DNA of 64,000 bases from Colwellia hornerae. GTDB taxonomy: Bacteria; Pseudomonadota; Gammaproteobacteria; Enterobacterales; Alteromonadaceae. The position numbers and the translations under genes are program-made. The DNA is taken from NCBI RefSeq assembly GCF_007954355.1, contig NZ_VOLR01000006.1, forward strand, positions 1 through 64,000, in the 5' to 3' direction. Every line of letters begins with the position of its first letter. The first letter of the stretch is position 1. The notes under the pieces are model-generated. The model saw nothing but the letters and a program-made list of their open reading frames with translations, was not told where the DNA came from and did not search any database. Shown piece after piece: positions 49,784-59,385 of the stretch.

Positions 49784-49939
49784 ATGACTGAACTACTTAA
49801 AGAACCCTCTCTTCCTGCCGACGATGACTGTTGCGGCGGTGGCGCTTGTTGCCCTTGTGTATGGGACCACTACTATAGCGAATACGAAAAGTGGCGTTTA
49901 CAGCAAGTTAAATTGCAAACAGATGTCAAAGCTGAATAA
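49784..49939 (+). CDS. Small oxidoreductase-like-domain protein, copy 2
   Basis: A 51-residue paralogue of the preceding gene: MTELLKEPSLPADDDCC, then CCGGGACCPCVWDHYY and KWRLQQVKLQ. It has five cysteines around the conserved CVWD. The two copies share their start, the CVWD block and the helical end, which shows a tandem duplication. It ends 2 bases before the convergent elbB stop. Confidence 0.75.
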   Translation: MTELLKEPSLPADDDCCGGGACCPCVWDHYYSEYEKWRLQQVKLQTDVKAE

Positions 49940-49941
49940 TA

Positions 49942-50595
49942 TTAGCTGAGTAAAATCACTTTTTTTACTAATTTATTAATACCGCTGGCTGCTTCAACAA
50001 GTGACGTCGCTAGCATGTAAGCCGGTGTTGAAACAAGTTTACGTTTTCCATCAACAATAATATCGCCTACTTCACAATCAACGTGTGCTAAACCGCGCTT
50101 TATTAACGATTCCGCGATATCACGGTCTTTACCTATGGTTGCTTGTACATCCTCACCATAAATAAGGGGGATCATTGCCGGGGCAATACACATAAAACCG
50201 AGTGGTTTATCCGCTTTAATGAAGCGTTGTGCAGCGACAAGTACTTCAGCATTAATTTGATAGTTTTCTGCATCAAGGGCAAAGCCACAGAGATTCTTTG
50301 CGGCGCCAAAACCACCTGGAAAAATTAACGCATCAAATTCTTCATGGTAGAGCTCGGTAATATCTTCAATGTCACCACGAGCAATACGCGCAGATTCAAC
50401 CAGAACATTACGTGTTTCATCTTCACTAACCGCGCCAGTTAAATGGTTAATCACGTGATGCTGATTAATATTAGGCGCAAAACAACGATAGCTTGCCCCC
50501 TGCTGTTCAATCGCTAATAACGTTAAAACACTTTCATGTATTTCACTACCGTCATAAACGCCACAACCAGATAAAATAATCGCTATTTTTTTCAT
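49942..50595 (-). CDS. elbB: ElbB, DJ-1/PfpI-like glyoxalase
   Basis: A 217-residue class I glutamine amidotransferase-like protein of the DJ-1/PfpI superfamily. The start KKIAIILSGCGVYDGSEIHE and the NLCGFALD segment are typical of ElbB (YhbL), once linked to isoprenoid synthesis and later shown to have glyoxalase activity. The nucleophile elbow region reads GFMCIAP near 153. Followed leftward only by the tandem cysteine-rich genes on the other strand. Confidence 0.9.
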   Translation of the reverse strand: MKKIAIILSGCGVYDGSEIHESVLTLLAIEQQGASYRCFAPNINQHHVINHLTGAVSEDETRNVLVESARIARGDIEDITELYHEEFDALIFPGGFGAAKNLCGFALDAENYQINAEVLVAAQRFIKADKPLGFMCIAPAMIPLIYGEDVQATIGKDRDIAESLIKRGLAHVDCEVGDIIVDGKRKLVSTPAYMLATSLVEAASGINKLVKKVILLS

Positions 50596-50596
50596 G

Positions 50597-51799
50597 TTAA
50601 TCCTTAATTTCTATACTTTTTGTCATATTAGGTAACTGACACAATAAAACAACTATTATCGAGCACCACATTAATAATGCAAACGGTAAAGCGCTACCAT
50701 CATAAAAATACGCTAATATTGGCCCTGCCAATGCGCCAATGCCAAAGCGAAGGGTACCTATTACCGCACTAGCCGTACCTGATTCGCGGGTAAATTCTTG
50801 CATAATAAGTGCATCAGCATTTACCGCTATCATTGATAAACTCCCCATCAACGGCAATACCGCAACCGCAGTGAACATTAATGGCAGCTGTAAGAAGTTC
50901 ACCGCCACTAACAAAGAAGAAAAACATAACGCAACGATTAAACCGTAGGTCAACATTTTAAATGAGCCTTTACGACTAACTAAACGGGTATTAATAAAAT
51001 GGGCGGTCATTAATGCTAAAACATTCACGGCAAATAATAGGCTAAATTCAAATTCAGAGACGTTAAAAACTGTCAGATAGACAAAAGGGATAGCGGTAAT
51101 ATAAGCAAAAAAAGCCAAAGAAATAACCATAGAAGTGACAATATTTAGCTGTGACTTTTTATTAGATAAGACAATTTTATAGCGTTGCAAAAAACTAACT
51201 GGTACTAAATTTTTCTCACGCTTAACTTCGGGCAAAAAGCGATAAACCAAGAGTAAAATAATAAAGCTATAGGCCGCTAAACTTAAAAATATAAGCTGCC
51301 AGCTATGCAGCAGTAGCACGGAACCAATCGCGGGCGCTATCATAGGCGCTACCATCATAATCATAGATACATAAGAAAACCCTTTGGCGGTATCTTTGCC
51401 ATAACGCTCTTTTATCGTACCTGGCACAACGACTGTTGCCGCACTACTAATAAATGCCTGAAAAAATCGACAGGATAAAAACTGTTCAATACTGGTGACA
51501 AACGTTATCGCTATGCTCATCACGATAAAACCCGAGATACCGAGCATCACTAATTTTCTTCTACTGCGCTTATCTGCTTGTGGGCCGAAAAATAACAGAC
51601 CTAAAGCGTAGCCTAGCAAATAAATACTCAGGCTATTTTGTACCATTGGCATATCTGTTGACAAATGTTCTGCTAATATCGGCATTGCCGGCAAATACAT
51701 ATCGATTGCCAGTGGTGAAATGGCAATAACGGCGGCTAATAAGGGCAACAATAATTTTAATGAAAGCTCGGTTTGCTCGCTAATTTTTAGGTGATTCAT
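50597..51799 (-). CDS. Bcr/CflA-type MFS multidrug exporter
   Basis: A 400-residue major facilitator with 12 predicted helices. The stretch AIDMYLPAMPILAEHL near residue 30 and the A-motif-like GPQADKRSRRKLVMLG near 72 are typical of Bcr/CflA drug:H+ antiporters. It overlaps the MocR-type regulator gene by 4 bases and is 1 base from elbB, so the three form one leftward transcript. The substrate is unknown. Confidence 0.88.
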   Translation of the reverse strand: MNHLKISEQTELSLKLLLPLLAAVIAISPLAIDMYLPAMPILAEHLSTDMPMVQNSLSIYLLGYALGLLFFGPQADKRSRRKLVMLGISGFIVMSIAITFVTSIEQFLSCRFFQAFISSAATVVVPGTIKERYGKDTAKGFSYVSMIMMVAPMIAPAIGSVLLLHSWQLIFLSLAAYSFIILLLVYRFLPEVKREKNLVPVSFLQRYKIVLSNKKSQLNIVTSMVISLAFFAYITAIPFVYLTVFNVSEFEFSLLFAVNVLALMTAHFINTRLVSRKGSFKMLTYGLIVALCFSSLLVAVNFLQLPLMFTAVAVLPLMGSLSMIAVNADALIMQEFTRESGTASAVIGTLRFGIGALAGPILAYFYDGSALPFALLMWCSIIVVLLCQLPNMTKSIEIKD

Positions 51800-53244
51800 G
51801 ATTTTTCCGGGTAATCGTGAACAAGTTTGCCAAGATCAGCAATCGCTTTATCAATTTTTTCACACCATTTCACCCCATAGCTGATACGCATAAAGTTTTT
51901 GTATTGCCCCGTTGGTGAAAATATTTCACCCGGGGCAAAGCTCACACCTTTGGCAATAGCCTGAGTAAAGAATTTACTGGTATCAACATGAGAACGACAA
52001 CGTACCCATAAGACACTGCCTCCTTGAGGCTGTGAAATACAGACCTCTGGTGGAAAATGACTGGCGATTAAAGCGCGCATCCGTTCACAGTTATAACGTA
52101 AGGTTTTTCTTAACACTTGTAAGTGACGATCATATTCGCCACTCATCAAATAATCGGTTAATGTCCATTGCTGTAACATAGGTGTTGAACAAGACTGTGC
52201 GCGTTTAATACGCTTCGCTGCTTCTTCAAATCTGCCCGGTAATAGCCAACCGACCCGATAACCAGGTGCAGCCGTTTTTGAAAAAGATGAGCACGTCAGG
52301 ACTAGACCTTTTTTGGAATAAAGCTGCGCAGGTACTGGCCGGTCCTTGCTAAAATATAAGTCACTGTAAACTTCATCTTCAATAAGTGGAATATCATGTT
52401 TTTCTAATAAGCTGACCATGTTCTGGCGCTGTTGATTAGTCATCATAGAGCCAAGTGGGTTAGAGATAGCGGTAGAAAACAAACACGCTTTTACCGGGTG
52501 TTGCTCGATAACCTTAGTGAGTTCTTCAACACAAATACCTTGTTCAGTGCAGGTATAAACTTCCAAAGCTTTCATGCCCAAACTTTCAATTAATTCAATC
52601 AAACCAAAGAAGCACGGTGATTCAACGGCGATAATATCACCGCGTTCAGCGACACACTGTAAGGCAATTGAGAGTGCTTCTTGGGCGCCACTGGTAATAA
52701 TTATATCGTCATGATTAATCGCTACGCCTTGTTCATGATAACGATAAGCAAGATTTAAACGTAATTTTGGGTCACCATTTACGGGGCCGTAGCTCACCGC
52801 TTTTTCGGCATTCTTACTTAATACTGAACGCATTAAGCGCGCTAAGGCTTTATCTGGTGGATGTGCATTAACTGGGTTAGAAATGCCCAACGCGACCGTG
52901 TCAGGTAAATGAACAGCTTCATAAACTTGTTCTATTATGCTTCGACATGAGATTTCAACTGGCTGACAACTTGCCCATAATGACCGCATAGGTTTTAAGG
53001 TTCGTGCTTGTTTAGCTTTTAAATAATAGCCTGATTGTGGTCTTGCAGAAATACTCCCCTGACGCTCTAATTCAATATACGCTTGTTTTACTGTCGGTAT
53101 ACTTATCTCAAATTGTCTGCTGAGTTTACGTAAACTAGGTAGTTTATCTCCCGCTCTTATTGCACCACTTTTTTCTTGGTCTTCAACAAAGTCGATGACT
53201 TGCTGGTATAAAAATTCTGAAGAAGATTTATCTAAAAGTCGCAT
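51796..53244 (-). CDS. MocR-type GntR regulator with aminotransferase domain
   Basis: A 482-residue regulator. It has an N-terminal GntR winged HTH (about 10-75; LPSLRKLSRQFEISIPTVKQA) and a C-terminal fold-type I aminotransferase-like domain. The PLP lysine is probably in SSFSKTAAPGYRVGW. MocR proteins sense PLP, amines or amino acids and usually control a neighbouring transporter, here the overlapping MFS gene or the divergent EamA gene. Confidence 0.92.
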   Translation of the reverse strand: MRLLDKSSSEFLYQQVIDFVEDQEKSGAIRAGDKLPSLRKLSRQFEISIPTVKQAYIELERQGSISARPQSGYYLKAKQARTLKPMRSLWASCQPVEISCRSIIEQVYEAVHLPDTVALGISNPVNAHPPDKALARLMRSVLSKNAEKAVSYGPVNGDPKLRLNLAYRYHEQGVAINHDDIIITSGAQEALSIALQCVAERGDIIAVESPCFFGLIELIESLGMKALEVYTCTEQGICVEELTKVIEQHPVKACLFSTAISNPLGSMMTNQQRQNMVSLLEKHDIPLIEDEVYSDLYFSKDRPVPAQLYSKKGLVLTCSSFSKTAAPGYRVGWLLPGRFEEAAKRIKRAQSCSTPMLQQWTLTDYLMSGEYDRHLQVLRKTLRYNCERMRALIASHFPPEVCISQPQGGSVLWVRCRSHVDTSKFFTQAIAKGVSFAPGEIFSPTGQYKNFMRISYGVKWCEKIDKAIADLGKLVHDYPEKS

Positions 53245-53441
53245 TTTATTTCACCGCAACAAAAACTGTATAGGTTACATTTTATATTTTCTGTATCTGT
53301 TACACAACAGAACAATCTATAAACTAGCATTCTACAAATGGGTCGACCTTAAGAAATAGTACTTCATATAAGAAATGCTGTTACAGTGATTTAGTCAAAA
53401 TTAATTGAGAAGATCGCGCTTAAATTTTTCAGGAAAGAATA

Positions 53442-54338
53442 ATGAACAACACACTATTATATGTGATCACCGTACTTATCTGGGGAACAACTTGGATCGC
53501 CATTAATTATCAATTAGGTGACGTTCCTGCCGAAGCATCGATTGTTTATCGTTTTGGCTTAGCTGCACTTCTGTTATTTGCTTATTGTCGTGTTAAAAAG
53601 CTCTCACTTGCCTTTAACAGAAAACAACACTTACAATTTTTGTTTTTTGGTTTAATGTTGTTTGGCTGTAATTACTATTTCTTATATTCAGCTCAACAGC
53701 ATATAAACTCAGCACTTGCCTCGATCGCGTTTTCAATGATTATGTTTTTCAATGTGGTCAATGCCCGCATCTGGTTTAAAACTAAAATCACTCAACAAAC
53801 TTATCTAGGTGCTTTACTTGGTTTAACCGGTATTGTGGTTTTATTTTGGCCACAAATTAACGATACCGAGTTAGGGGCGGAAACATTACTGGGTTTATCA
53901 CTTTGCTTCGTTGGGACATTATTTGCTTCAACAGGCAATATGGTCTCTATGAAAAATAAACTGATGAATTTACCTATGATGCAAGCCAATGCTTGGGGGA
54001 TGTTTTATGGCTCAATCTTTATGACGGTATTACTGCTGGCACAAGGAAAATCATTTAGTTTTTCATATACCTTACCCTATATCAGTTCGCTGATTTACCT
54101 ATCGGTTTTTGGTTCTATTATTGCCTTTGCCAGTTACTTAACACTTTTAAATAACATTGGTGCCCATAAAGCGTCATACGCAAGTGTGATGTTTCCTGCA
54201 GTTGCGGTCGTTATCTCAACAATTTTTGAAGGTTTTAGCTGGAATATTTATACTGTCATTGGCTTATTAATTATTGTCGCTGGGAATATTGCCGTGTTAA
54301 CTAAACCTAGAAAAAAAAATGTAATAATGACACCATAA
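53442..54338 (+). CDS. EamA/DMT-superfamily transporter
   Basis: A 298-residue inner-membrane protein with ten predicted helices in two EamA repeats (about 1-135 and 150-290). The start LLYVITVLIWGTTWIAINYQ is family-typical. It is likely an amino-acid or metabolite exporter. Divergent from the MocR-type regulator across 197 bases, which makes it a plausible target. Confidence 0.9.
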   Translation: MNNTLLYVITVLIWGTTWIAINYQLGDVPAEASIVYRFGLAALLLFAYCRVKKLSLAFNRKQHLQFLFFGLMLFGCNYYFLYSAQQHINSALASIAFSMIMFFNVVNARIWFKTKITQQTYLGALLGLTGIVVLFWPQINDTELGAETLLGLSLCFVGTLFASTGNMVSMKNKLMNLPMMQANAWGMFYGSIFMTVLLLAQGKSFSFSYTLPYISSLIYLSVFGSIIAFASYLTLLNNIGAHKASYASVMFPAVAVVISTIFEGFSWNIYTVIGLLIIVAGNIAVLTKPRKKNVIMTP

Positions 54339-54558
54339 AAGTATGATTAAATTTTGCACCTTTGCTCACCAGTGCTACTTGTTGTTTGACAATAGTGTTG
54401 CATAGTCATTTATAAATAATAGCGCAGCAGTTTATAAAAATGATGATTTACGCTGTTATTTTTGATACAAATTTAGTGAAAATAAAGACATAATGTTATT
54501 GAAGTGCTACTCTTTTTTAAGGTGATTAATTTTTAAAAAATCATTAATTAGGGGCAAG

Positions 54559-55320
54559 ATGTTAAATAACTCATGGTGTCAATTGTTAATATTAGCGCTA
54601 TTGTTGCTTTTGACGACAAGGGCTGCTGGCCAACCAGTAGATAATAATCATTATTTACCCATAGTAACCTTAAAGTTTGACCCTTCTGGCTCAAGTGCTT
54701 GGTATCCCTATTACATTAATAGCGGTGAAAAGCGCGGTATTGTCGTTGATGCCGTAGCCATAATACTGGCCACTGCCAATATCAGCGGTAAAGAAATTGT
54801 CTTACCGCCAAAGCGCACTAATTTATCACTGAAGAATGGCCTTGTTGATTTTGATTTAATTAATCCTGATTGGTTGTCTAAAGTGCAACAGTCTAACGAC
54901 TATGTTTTTAGTGACCCCGTTATCCCAATTAAAGAACATATTATTTATTTGGCCGGGACAGCTCTTCCCAAAAACTTAGGAGAAGACCAACAATTAACCG
55001 ACCAACATATAGGTACTGTTCGAGGTTACTATTATCACAATGATAATTTATTTAATCGCCTAGATTACCCTTCAGAAAAAGAGTTAGTAAAAGCACTCTT
55101 TAGAAAAAGGATCTCCTTTGCTATTAGTGGTGATAAACCAGCACAATATTGGGCTAAAACATTATCAGTACCGATAATTTTAGGCCCGGTCCATTCTGAT
55201 GGTTATTTAAGGATTAGACTAAGAAAAGAGCTAAAATACCTTTTACCCCAAATCAATGATGCCATTGAACTATTAAAGGTAAATGGCAGTATTGAAAGCA
55301 TTATGAATGCCTACATTTAA
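54559..55320 (+). CDS. Periplasmic solute-binding protein (family 3-like), orphan
   Basis: A 253-residue exported protein with a signal peptide (about residues 1-24, RAAGQ) and a two-lobe amino-acid-binding-like fold: the opening YYINSGEKRGIVVDAVAIIL and later GTVRGYYYHND are typical of Alteromonadales SBP_bac_3 relatives. No permease or ATPase is adjacent, so it may be a sensor or scavenging protein. A good ribosome-binding site (AGGGG) precedes the ATG. Confidence 0.72.
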   Translation: MLNNSWCQLLILALLLLLTTRAAGQPVDNNHYLPIVTLKFDPSGSSAWYPYYINSGEKRGIVVDAVAIILATANISGKEIVLPPKRTNLSLKNGLVDFDLINPDWLSKVQQSNDYVFSDPVIPIKEHIIYLAGTALPKNLGEDQQLTDQHIGTVRGYYYHNDNLFNRLDYPSEKELVKALFRKRISFAISGDKPAQYWAKTLSVPIILGPVHSDGYLRIRLRKELKYLLPQINDAIELLKVNGSIESIMNAYI

Positions 55321-55467
55321 TATCAATCGATTTATTAACTGCTAAATACCACCTAAGGTCAGTTATCGAGCATTTATTATCGCGCGTAGTTGTTAATAGC
55401 AAGTGACTCCATTATTCTATTACCTTAAATAATCCGCTTTTATCTCGTCTTAAAATTTAAGGGTAAT

Positions 55468-56577
55468 ATGAAATATTTCCATCGCTCAGTGCTGCCTTGT
55501 TTGCTTTCCAGTTCTTTATTGCTAGTAACGTCTTGCTCGCTATCAAACGATAAAACCAAAACAGATAGCAATGAAACTGCTGCTTATAGCTATCTTAAAC
55601 AACTCGTTTCACCTACCGATGGCATAGGTGCTCGTGAAGCAGGAACAGAAAAAGAACAGCAAACAGCAAGCTATATTAAAGCGAAATTTGAAAAGTTTGG
55701 TTACCGTGTTACCGAGCAAAATTTTTCATATAACAGTAGAAAAATGATCGGTGAATCAAAAAATATTATTGCCGAATGGGGTGATGCAACAAAGCCAACC
55801 ATAATACTTGGCGCACATTATGATTCAACGGCAATGAAAACGGGTTCAATGGGCGCCACAGATAACGGCGCAGGTGTTGCGGCAATGTTAGCGATAGCGC
55901 AAGCATTAACCACAAAAATGCCAAATAATTATAGTATTCGCTTTATTGCCTTTGGCGCAGAAGAAATTGGTTTGCAAGGTTCAAATTATTACGTCAACGA
56001 CCTACTAACCAATAACAAATTAGACAAAATCGCAGCGATGATTAATTTTGACACCATTGCCGGTGGCGACAAGGTTTATGTGCATAGCGCGCATTCACAA
56101 CCTTATGATGACTGTAAAAGCGAAACTTATAACAGTGATACTTTTATGCGAAATGCCTTACTCAAGGCGTCAATTCAAGTATTAGGTGAACAGAACAAGT
56201 ATGTTATTCATCCTGACTACGAAGGCTATCCTGAAGGGGTAACTGGCTCTTGGTCTGATCATGCTAGCTTTGCCTGTGCTGGTATTCCTATCGCGTATGT
56301 AGAATCAACCAACTTTTCAATTAATGGCCAGAATGGCTATGATGGTTACTCTCAATCAACCGCAAAAAAACTGTGGACTTGTTATGATAAAAAGAACTCA
56401 ACGGCTTGTGATAAAAAATCCGAGAAAAACTGGGGAAATATTTGGCATACCCAATTTGACCGTTTAGATAAACTTGATGAAATATTTCCGGGACGTGTTA
56501 AGCAACAGCTTAATAATAATGTTGAGGTATTAATTGAATTATTAGCTGATCCTGATAAATATTTACATGGAAAATAA
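55468..56577 (+). CDS. M28-family zinc aminopeptidase lipoprotein
   Basis: A 369-residue exported peptidase. The N-terminus ends in lipobox LVTSC (Cys23). The dizinc ligands of family M28 are seen in order: GAHYDS (His), ATDNGAG (Asp), FGAEEIGL (Glu, Glu), INFDT (Asp) and SWSDHASF (His). Four extra cysteines near the C-terminal half may form disulfides. Likely cuts N-terminal residues from peptides in the periplasm or at the cell surface. Confidence 0.9.
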   Translation: MKYFHRSVLPCLLSSSLLLVTSCSLSNDKTKTDSNETAAYSYLKQLVSPTDGIGAREAGTEKEQQTASYIKAKFEKFGYRVTEQNFSYNSRKMIGESKNIIAEWGDATKPTIILGAHYDSTAMKTGSMGATDNGAGVAAMLAIAQALTTKMPNNYSIRFIAFGAEEIGLQGSNYYVNDLLTNNKLDKIAAMINFDTIAGGDKVYVHSAHSQPYDDCKSETYNSDTFMRNALLKASIQVLGEQNKYVIHPDYEGYPEGVTGSWSDHASFACAGIPIAYVESTNFSINGQNGYDGYSQSTAKKLWTCYDKKNSTACDKKSEKNWGNIWHTQFDRLDKLDEIFPGRVKQQLNNNVEVLIELLADPDKYLHGK

Positions 56578-56779
56578 ATATTTATTCAAGTCATTCCATT
56601 ATTTTTGTTATCATTGGCACTTAGGTAAAGTTGAATGCTTTCATCGCTACCTTCGAAAATAAAAGAATATAATGAATTAACGTGCACCCGCTATTATTTG
56701 CTATTTAACGGCATTAAGTAGCCAACAATTTTATCACTCTATTTACAAGAGTTTTACTCTAAATCAATTAGGTAACCCG

Positions 56780-57748
56780 ATGCAACGACTAGCACCAGCT
56801 TTACGTCAAGATAATGTTCCACTCGATTTAATTTCGCTGATCAAAACGATTTTAGCGGCAACTAAAGAAATTTCATTTCGTGTTAGCCAAGGCCACTTAA
56901 GTGATTTGATGGGGTCAACTTTGGATGAAAACATTCAAGGTGAAGTTCAGAAAGAATTAGATGTTGTTGCAAATGAATTACTAAAAGATATTCTATTAGA
57001 GTCTGGCTTTGTTAAAGCGATTTCTTCTGAAGAAGAAGATAGCTCTGTTGCCGGCGAAAAAAATGGTAAGTATCTGGTTTCTTTTGATCCACTTGATGGT
57101 AGCTCTAATATCGAGATAAACTCGTTAATTGGCACGATTTTCTCTATCCATGAAGCACCAAGTGATATGGATGCTAGTGATCCAGACATGTTTAAGCAAG
57201 CGGGTAACAAACAACTTTGTGCGGGTTATGTCTTATATGGTCCGTCAACTATGTTGGTAATGACGACGGGTAGCGGTACCCATTTTTATGTACTTGACCG
57301 TACCCATGGTGGTTTTTTATTAGTTGAACGTAATGTTCAAGTGCCAGTGGACACACAAGAATTTGCTGTTAACATGTCAAATCAACGCTTTTGGCAAGCG
57401 CCGATGCAAAATTACATCAGTGACTTACTTGCTGGTGATACCGGTCCTCGTGGTAAAAACTTCAACATGCGTTGGATTGCCGCTATGGTTGGCGACATTC
57501 ATCGTGTCTTAACACGCGGTGGTATTTTTACTTACCCACAAGACAGTAAAAACCCACAACAACCACACAAGCTACGCTTAATGTATGAAGCAAACCCAAT
57601 GAGTTTTCTTATTGAACAAGCGGGTGGACTGGCAATGACCAGTGAAGGACGCATTATGGATATGGAACCCAACAGCATTCATCAACGTGTCGAAGTGATT
57701 ATGGGCTCGAAAAACGAAGTTGAAGCGTGCCTAGCTTATTATAAATAA
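56780..57748 (+). CDS. fbp: Fructose-1,6-bisphosphatase class 1
   Basis: A 322-residue gluconeogenic phosphatase. The metal-binding loop is [12 protein letters not shown] (from Asp103), and EEEDS near 90 supplies further ligands. The C-terminal [19 protein letters not shown] is intact. Two decayed copies of the last ~70 bases follow the stop codon. It is a single gene with its own upstream region. Confidence 0.96.
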   Translation: MQRLAPALRQDNVPLDLISLIKTILAATKEISFRVSQGHLSDLMGSTLDENIQGEVQKELDVVANELLKDILLESGFVKAISSEEEDSSVAGEKNGKYLVSFDPLDGSSNIEINSLIGTIFSIHEAPSDMDASDPDMFKQAGNKQLCAGYVLYGPSTMLVMTTGSGTHFYVLDRTHGGFLLVERNVQVPVDTQEFAVNMSNQRFWQAPMQNYISDLLAGDTGPRGKNFNMRWIAAMVGDIHRVLTRGGIFTYPQDSKNPQQPHKLRLMYEANPMSFLIEQAGGLAMTSEGRIMDMEPNSIHQRVEVIMGSKNEVEACLAYYK

Positions 57749-57911
57749 CTTTACTAACGTGTCGAAGTCCAATTAACAGATTTCTAAAATGAAGTTGAAA
57801 CCTGTTTAGCTTATTATAAATAATCAAAAATTAGCATGCATCAACGTGTCGAAGTCCAATTAACAGGGCTCGACAAACAAAGTTGAAACCTGTTTAGCTT
57901 ATTACAAGTAA
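57680..57911 (+). repeat. Degenerate tandem triplication of the fbp 3' end
   Basis: The last bases of fbp (57680-57748, from CATCAACGTGTCGAAGT to the TAA) recur in altered form at 57758-57823 and 57839-57911. Each copy starts CGTGTCGAAGT, contains GAAGTTGAA or AAGTTGAA and ends TTTAGCTTATTA-AA-TAA. The two extra copies share changes not in fbp (GTCCAATTAACAG, ACCTGTTTAGC), so one was probably made from the other after the first duplication. They are not translated as fbp. Confidence 0.85.
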
Positions 57912-57933
57912 CTCACACTTTTCTTATACCAAT

Positions 57934-57964
57934 AAAAAAGCTCAATTAATTGAGCTTTTTTTTT
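57934..57964 (+). terminator. Rho-independent terminator after fbp and its repeats
   Basis: AAAAAAGCTCAATT pairs with AATTGAGCTTTTTT, followed by more T. It sits 23 bases after the last repeat copy, at a distance of about 185 bases from the real fbp stop. Confidence 0.88.
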
Positions 57965-58042
57965 ACCCGTAAATTTAATATTCCCTTAATAATTTTACGA
58001 TATAATAGTTTATATAATTGGCTGGCTTTTGACGAAATTTTT

Positions 58043-59233
58043 ATGAAAAAAGTATTTGAAGTATTTTGGCGTTTTCTTTTTTTAGGTTGTATTAGTTTTG
58101 GTGGACCTGCCGCACATATTGGTTATTTCCAAAACACATTTGTCGATAAACTAAAGTGGTTAGATCAAACAAGCTATGCAAATTTGATCTCGTTAAGCCA
58201 ATTTTTACCTGGCCCTGGTTCTAGTCAATTAGGTTTTGCGATTGGTATAAGACAGGCTGGACTGCCTGGTGGCATTGCCGCATTTATCGGTTTCACCTTA
58301 CCGTCATTTATTCTTCTCTATTTACTCGCCACTACTATTAGCGGTGCTGAACAACCTTGGGTTAATCATGTTATAGGTGGTTTAAAATTACTGGCTGTGG
58401 TGGTAGTGGCTGACGCTTGCTTAACCATGTTTAAAAGTTTTTGTAATAACTATATCCACAGACTTATTGCGCTTATAACAGCGATTGCGTTAATAACGTT
58501 ACCGAGTTTAACTACGCAGATTTTCATCTTGATTATCGCGGCAGGCTTTGGTTTTTTTGTCAATCCATCGTTAAAATCAGTCTCCTGTGAAGTTACCCAA
58601 TCCTCAGCCCTTACCTCAAGACAGTTTAAAACACTGCCATTGATGTTGTTCTTAGTTATCCTCTTTGCTTTACCACTAGCAGCCGTAATTGGAACACCGA
58701 TTGACTCAGCTAATATCATCGTCATATTCAATCAGTTTTTTCAAGCAGGCAGTATGGTATTTGGTGGCGGGCACGTTGTATTGCCGCTGTTGCAACAAAC
58801 AATTGGTGAAGCGTTATCGAACGATATTTTTCTTACCGGTTATGCCGCAGCGCAAGCAGTTCCTGGTCCAATGTTTACCCTAGCGACTTTTCTAGGTGCA
58901 GAGCTATTTACACAAGCGCCTTTAATAGGGGCCGCCGTAGCAACCTTAGCAATATTTTTACCTGGATTTTTATTGGTACTTACTTTTGAAAGTACATGGC
59001 AATCATTAGCAACAAAGCCCAAAGTAACCAGTGCGGTTATGGCGGTAAATGCAGCTGTGGTTGGTTTGTTATTTTCAGCGCTTTATCACCCTATTTTTAC
59101 TAGTGCTGTTAGTTCACTATTTGAATTATTTTCTGTGCTTATGGGTTTTTATTTATTACGGATAGTCAAACTGCCCATTATCGTTTTAGTATTAACATTC
59201 ATTGGCGTTGGTTTATTAACGCAATTCTACTAA
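58043..59233 (+). CDS. chrA: Chromate transporter ChrA (two-domain form)
   Basis: A 396-residue CHR-family membrane protein with two homologous halves: LFLGCISFGGPAAHIGYFQ near 12 and FQAGSMVFGGGHVVLPLLQQ near 232, each followed by PGPGSSQLGFAIG or QAVPGPMFTLATFLG. It exports chromate by analogy to the family. The ATG at 58043 is used because the longer open frame from 57950 begins inside the terminator hairpin. Confidence 0.92.
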   Translation: MKKVFEVFWRFLFLGCISFGGPAAHIGYFQNTFVDKLKWLDQTSYANLISLSQFLPGPGSSQLGFAIGIRQAGLPGGIAAFIGFTLPSFILLYLLATTISGAEQPWVNHVIGGLKLLAVVVVADACLTMFKSFCNNYIHRLIALITAIALITLPSLTTQIFILIIAAGFGFFVNPSLKSVSCEVTQSSALTSRQFKTLPLMLFLVILFALPLAAVIGTPIDSANIIVIFNQFFQAGSMVFGGGHVVLPLLQQTIGEALSNDIFLTGYAAAQAVPGPMFTLATFLGAELFTQAPLIGAAVATLAIFLPGFLLVLTFESTWQSLATKPKVTSAVMAVNAAVVGLLFSALYHPIFTSAVSSLFELFSVLMGFYLLRIVKLPIIVLVLTFIGVGLLTQFY

Positions 59234-59385
59234 CTCGGTTATCGTGAGTCATAAGTGACTTAGTGGTATTGATATGATTTAGTGCCGATAATGTGAGCTT
59301 TAACTTTTCACTGCCATAGTTTATTTGCTAAAATATCGCCAATTTAAAATATAGCCTCAATATAAACGCTAATACGAGAAAACTT

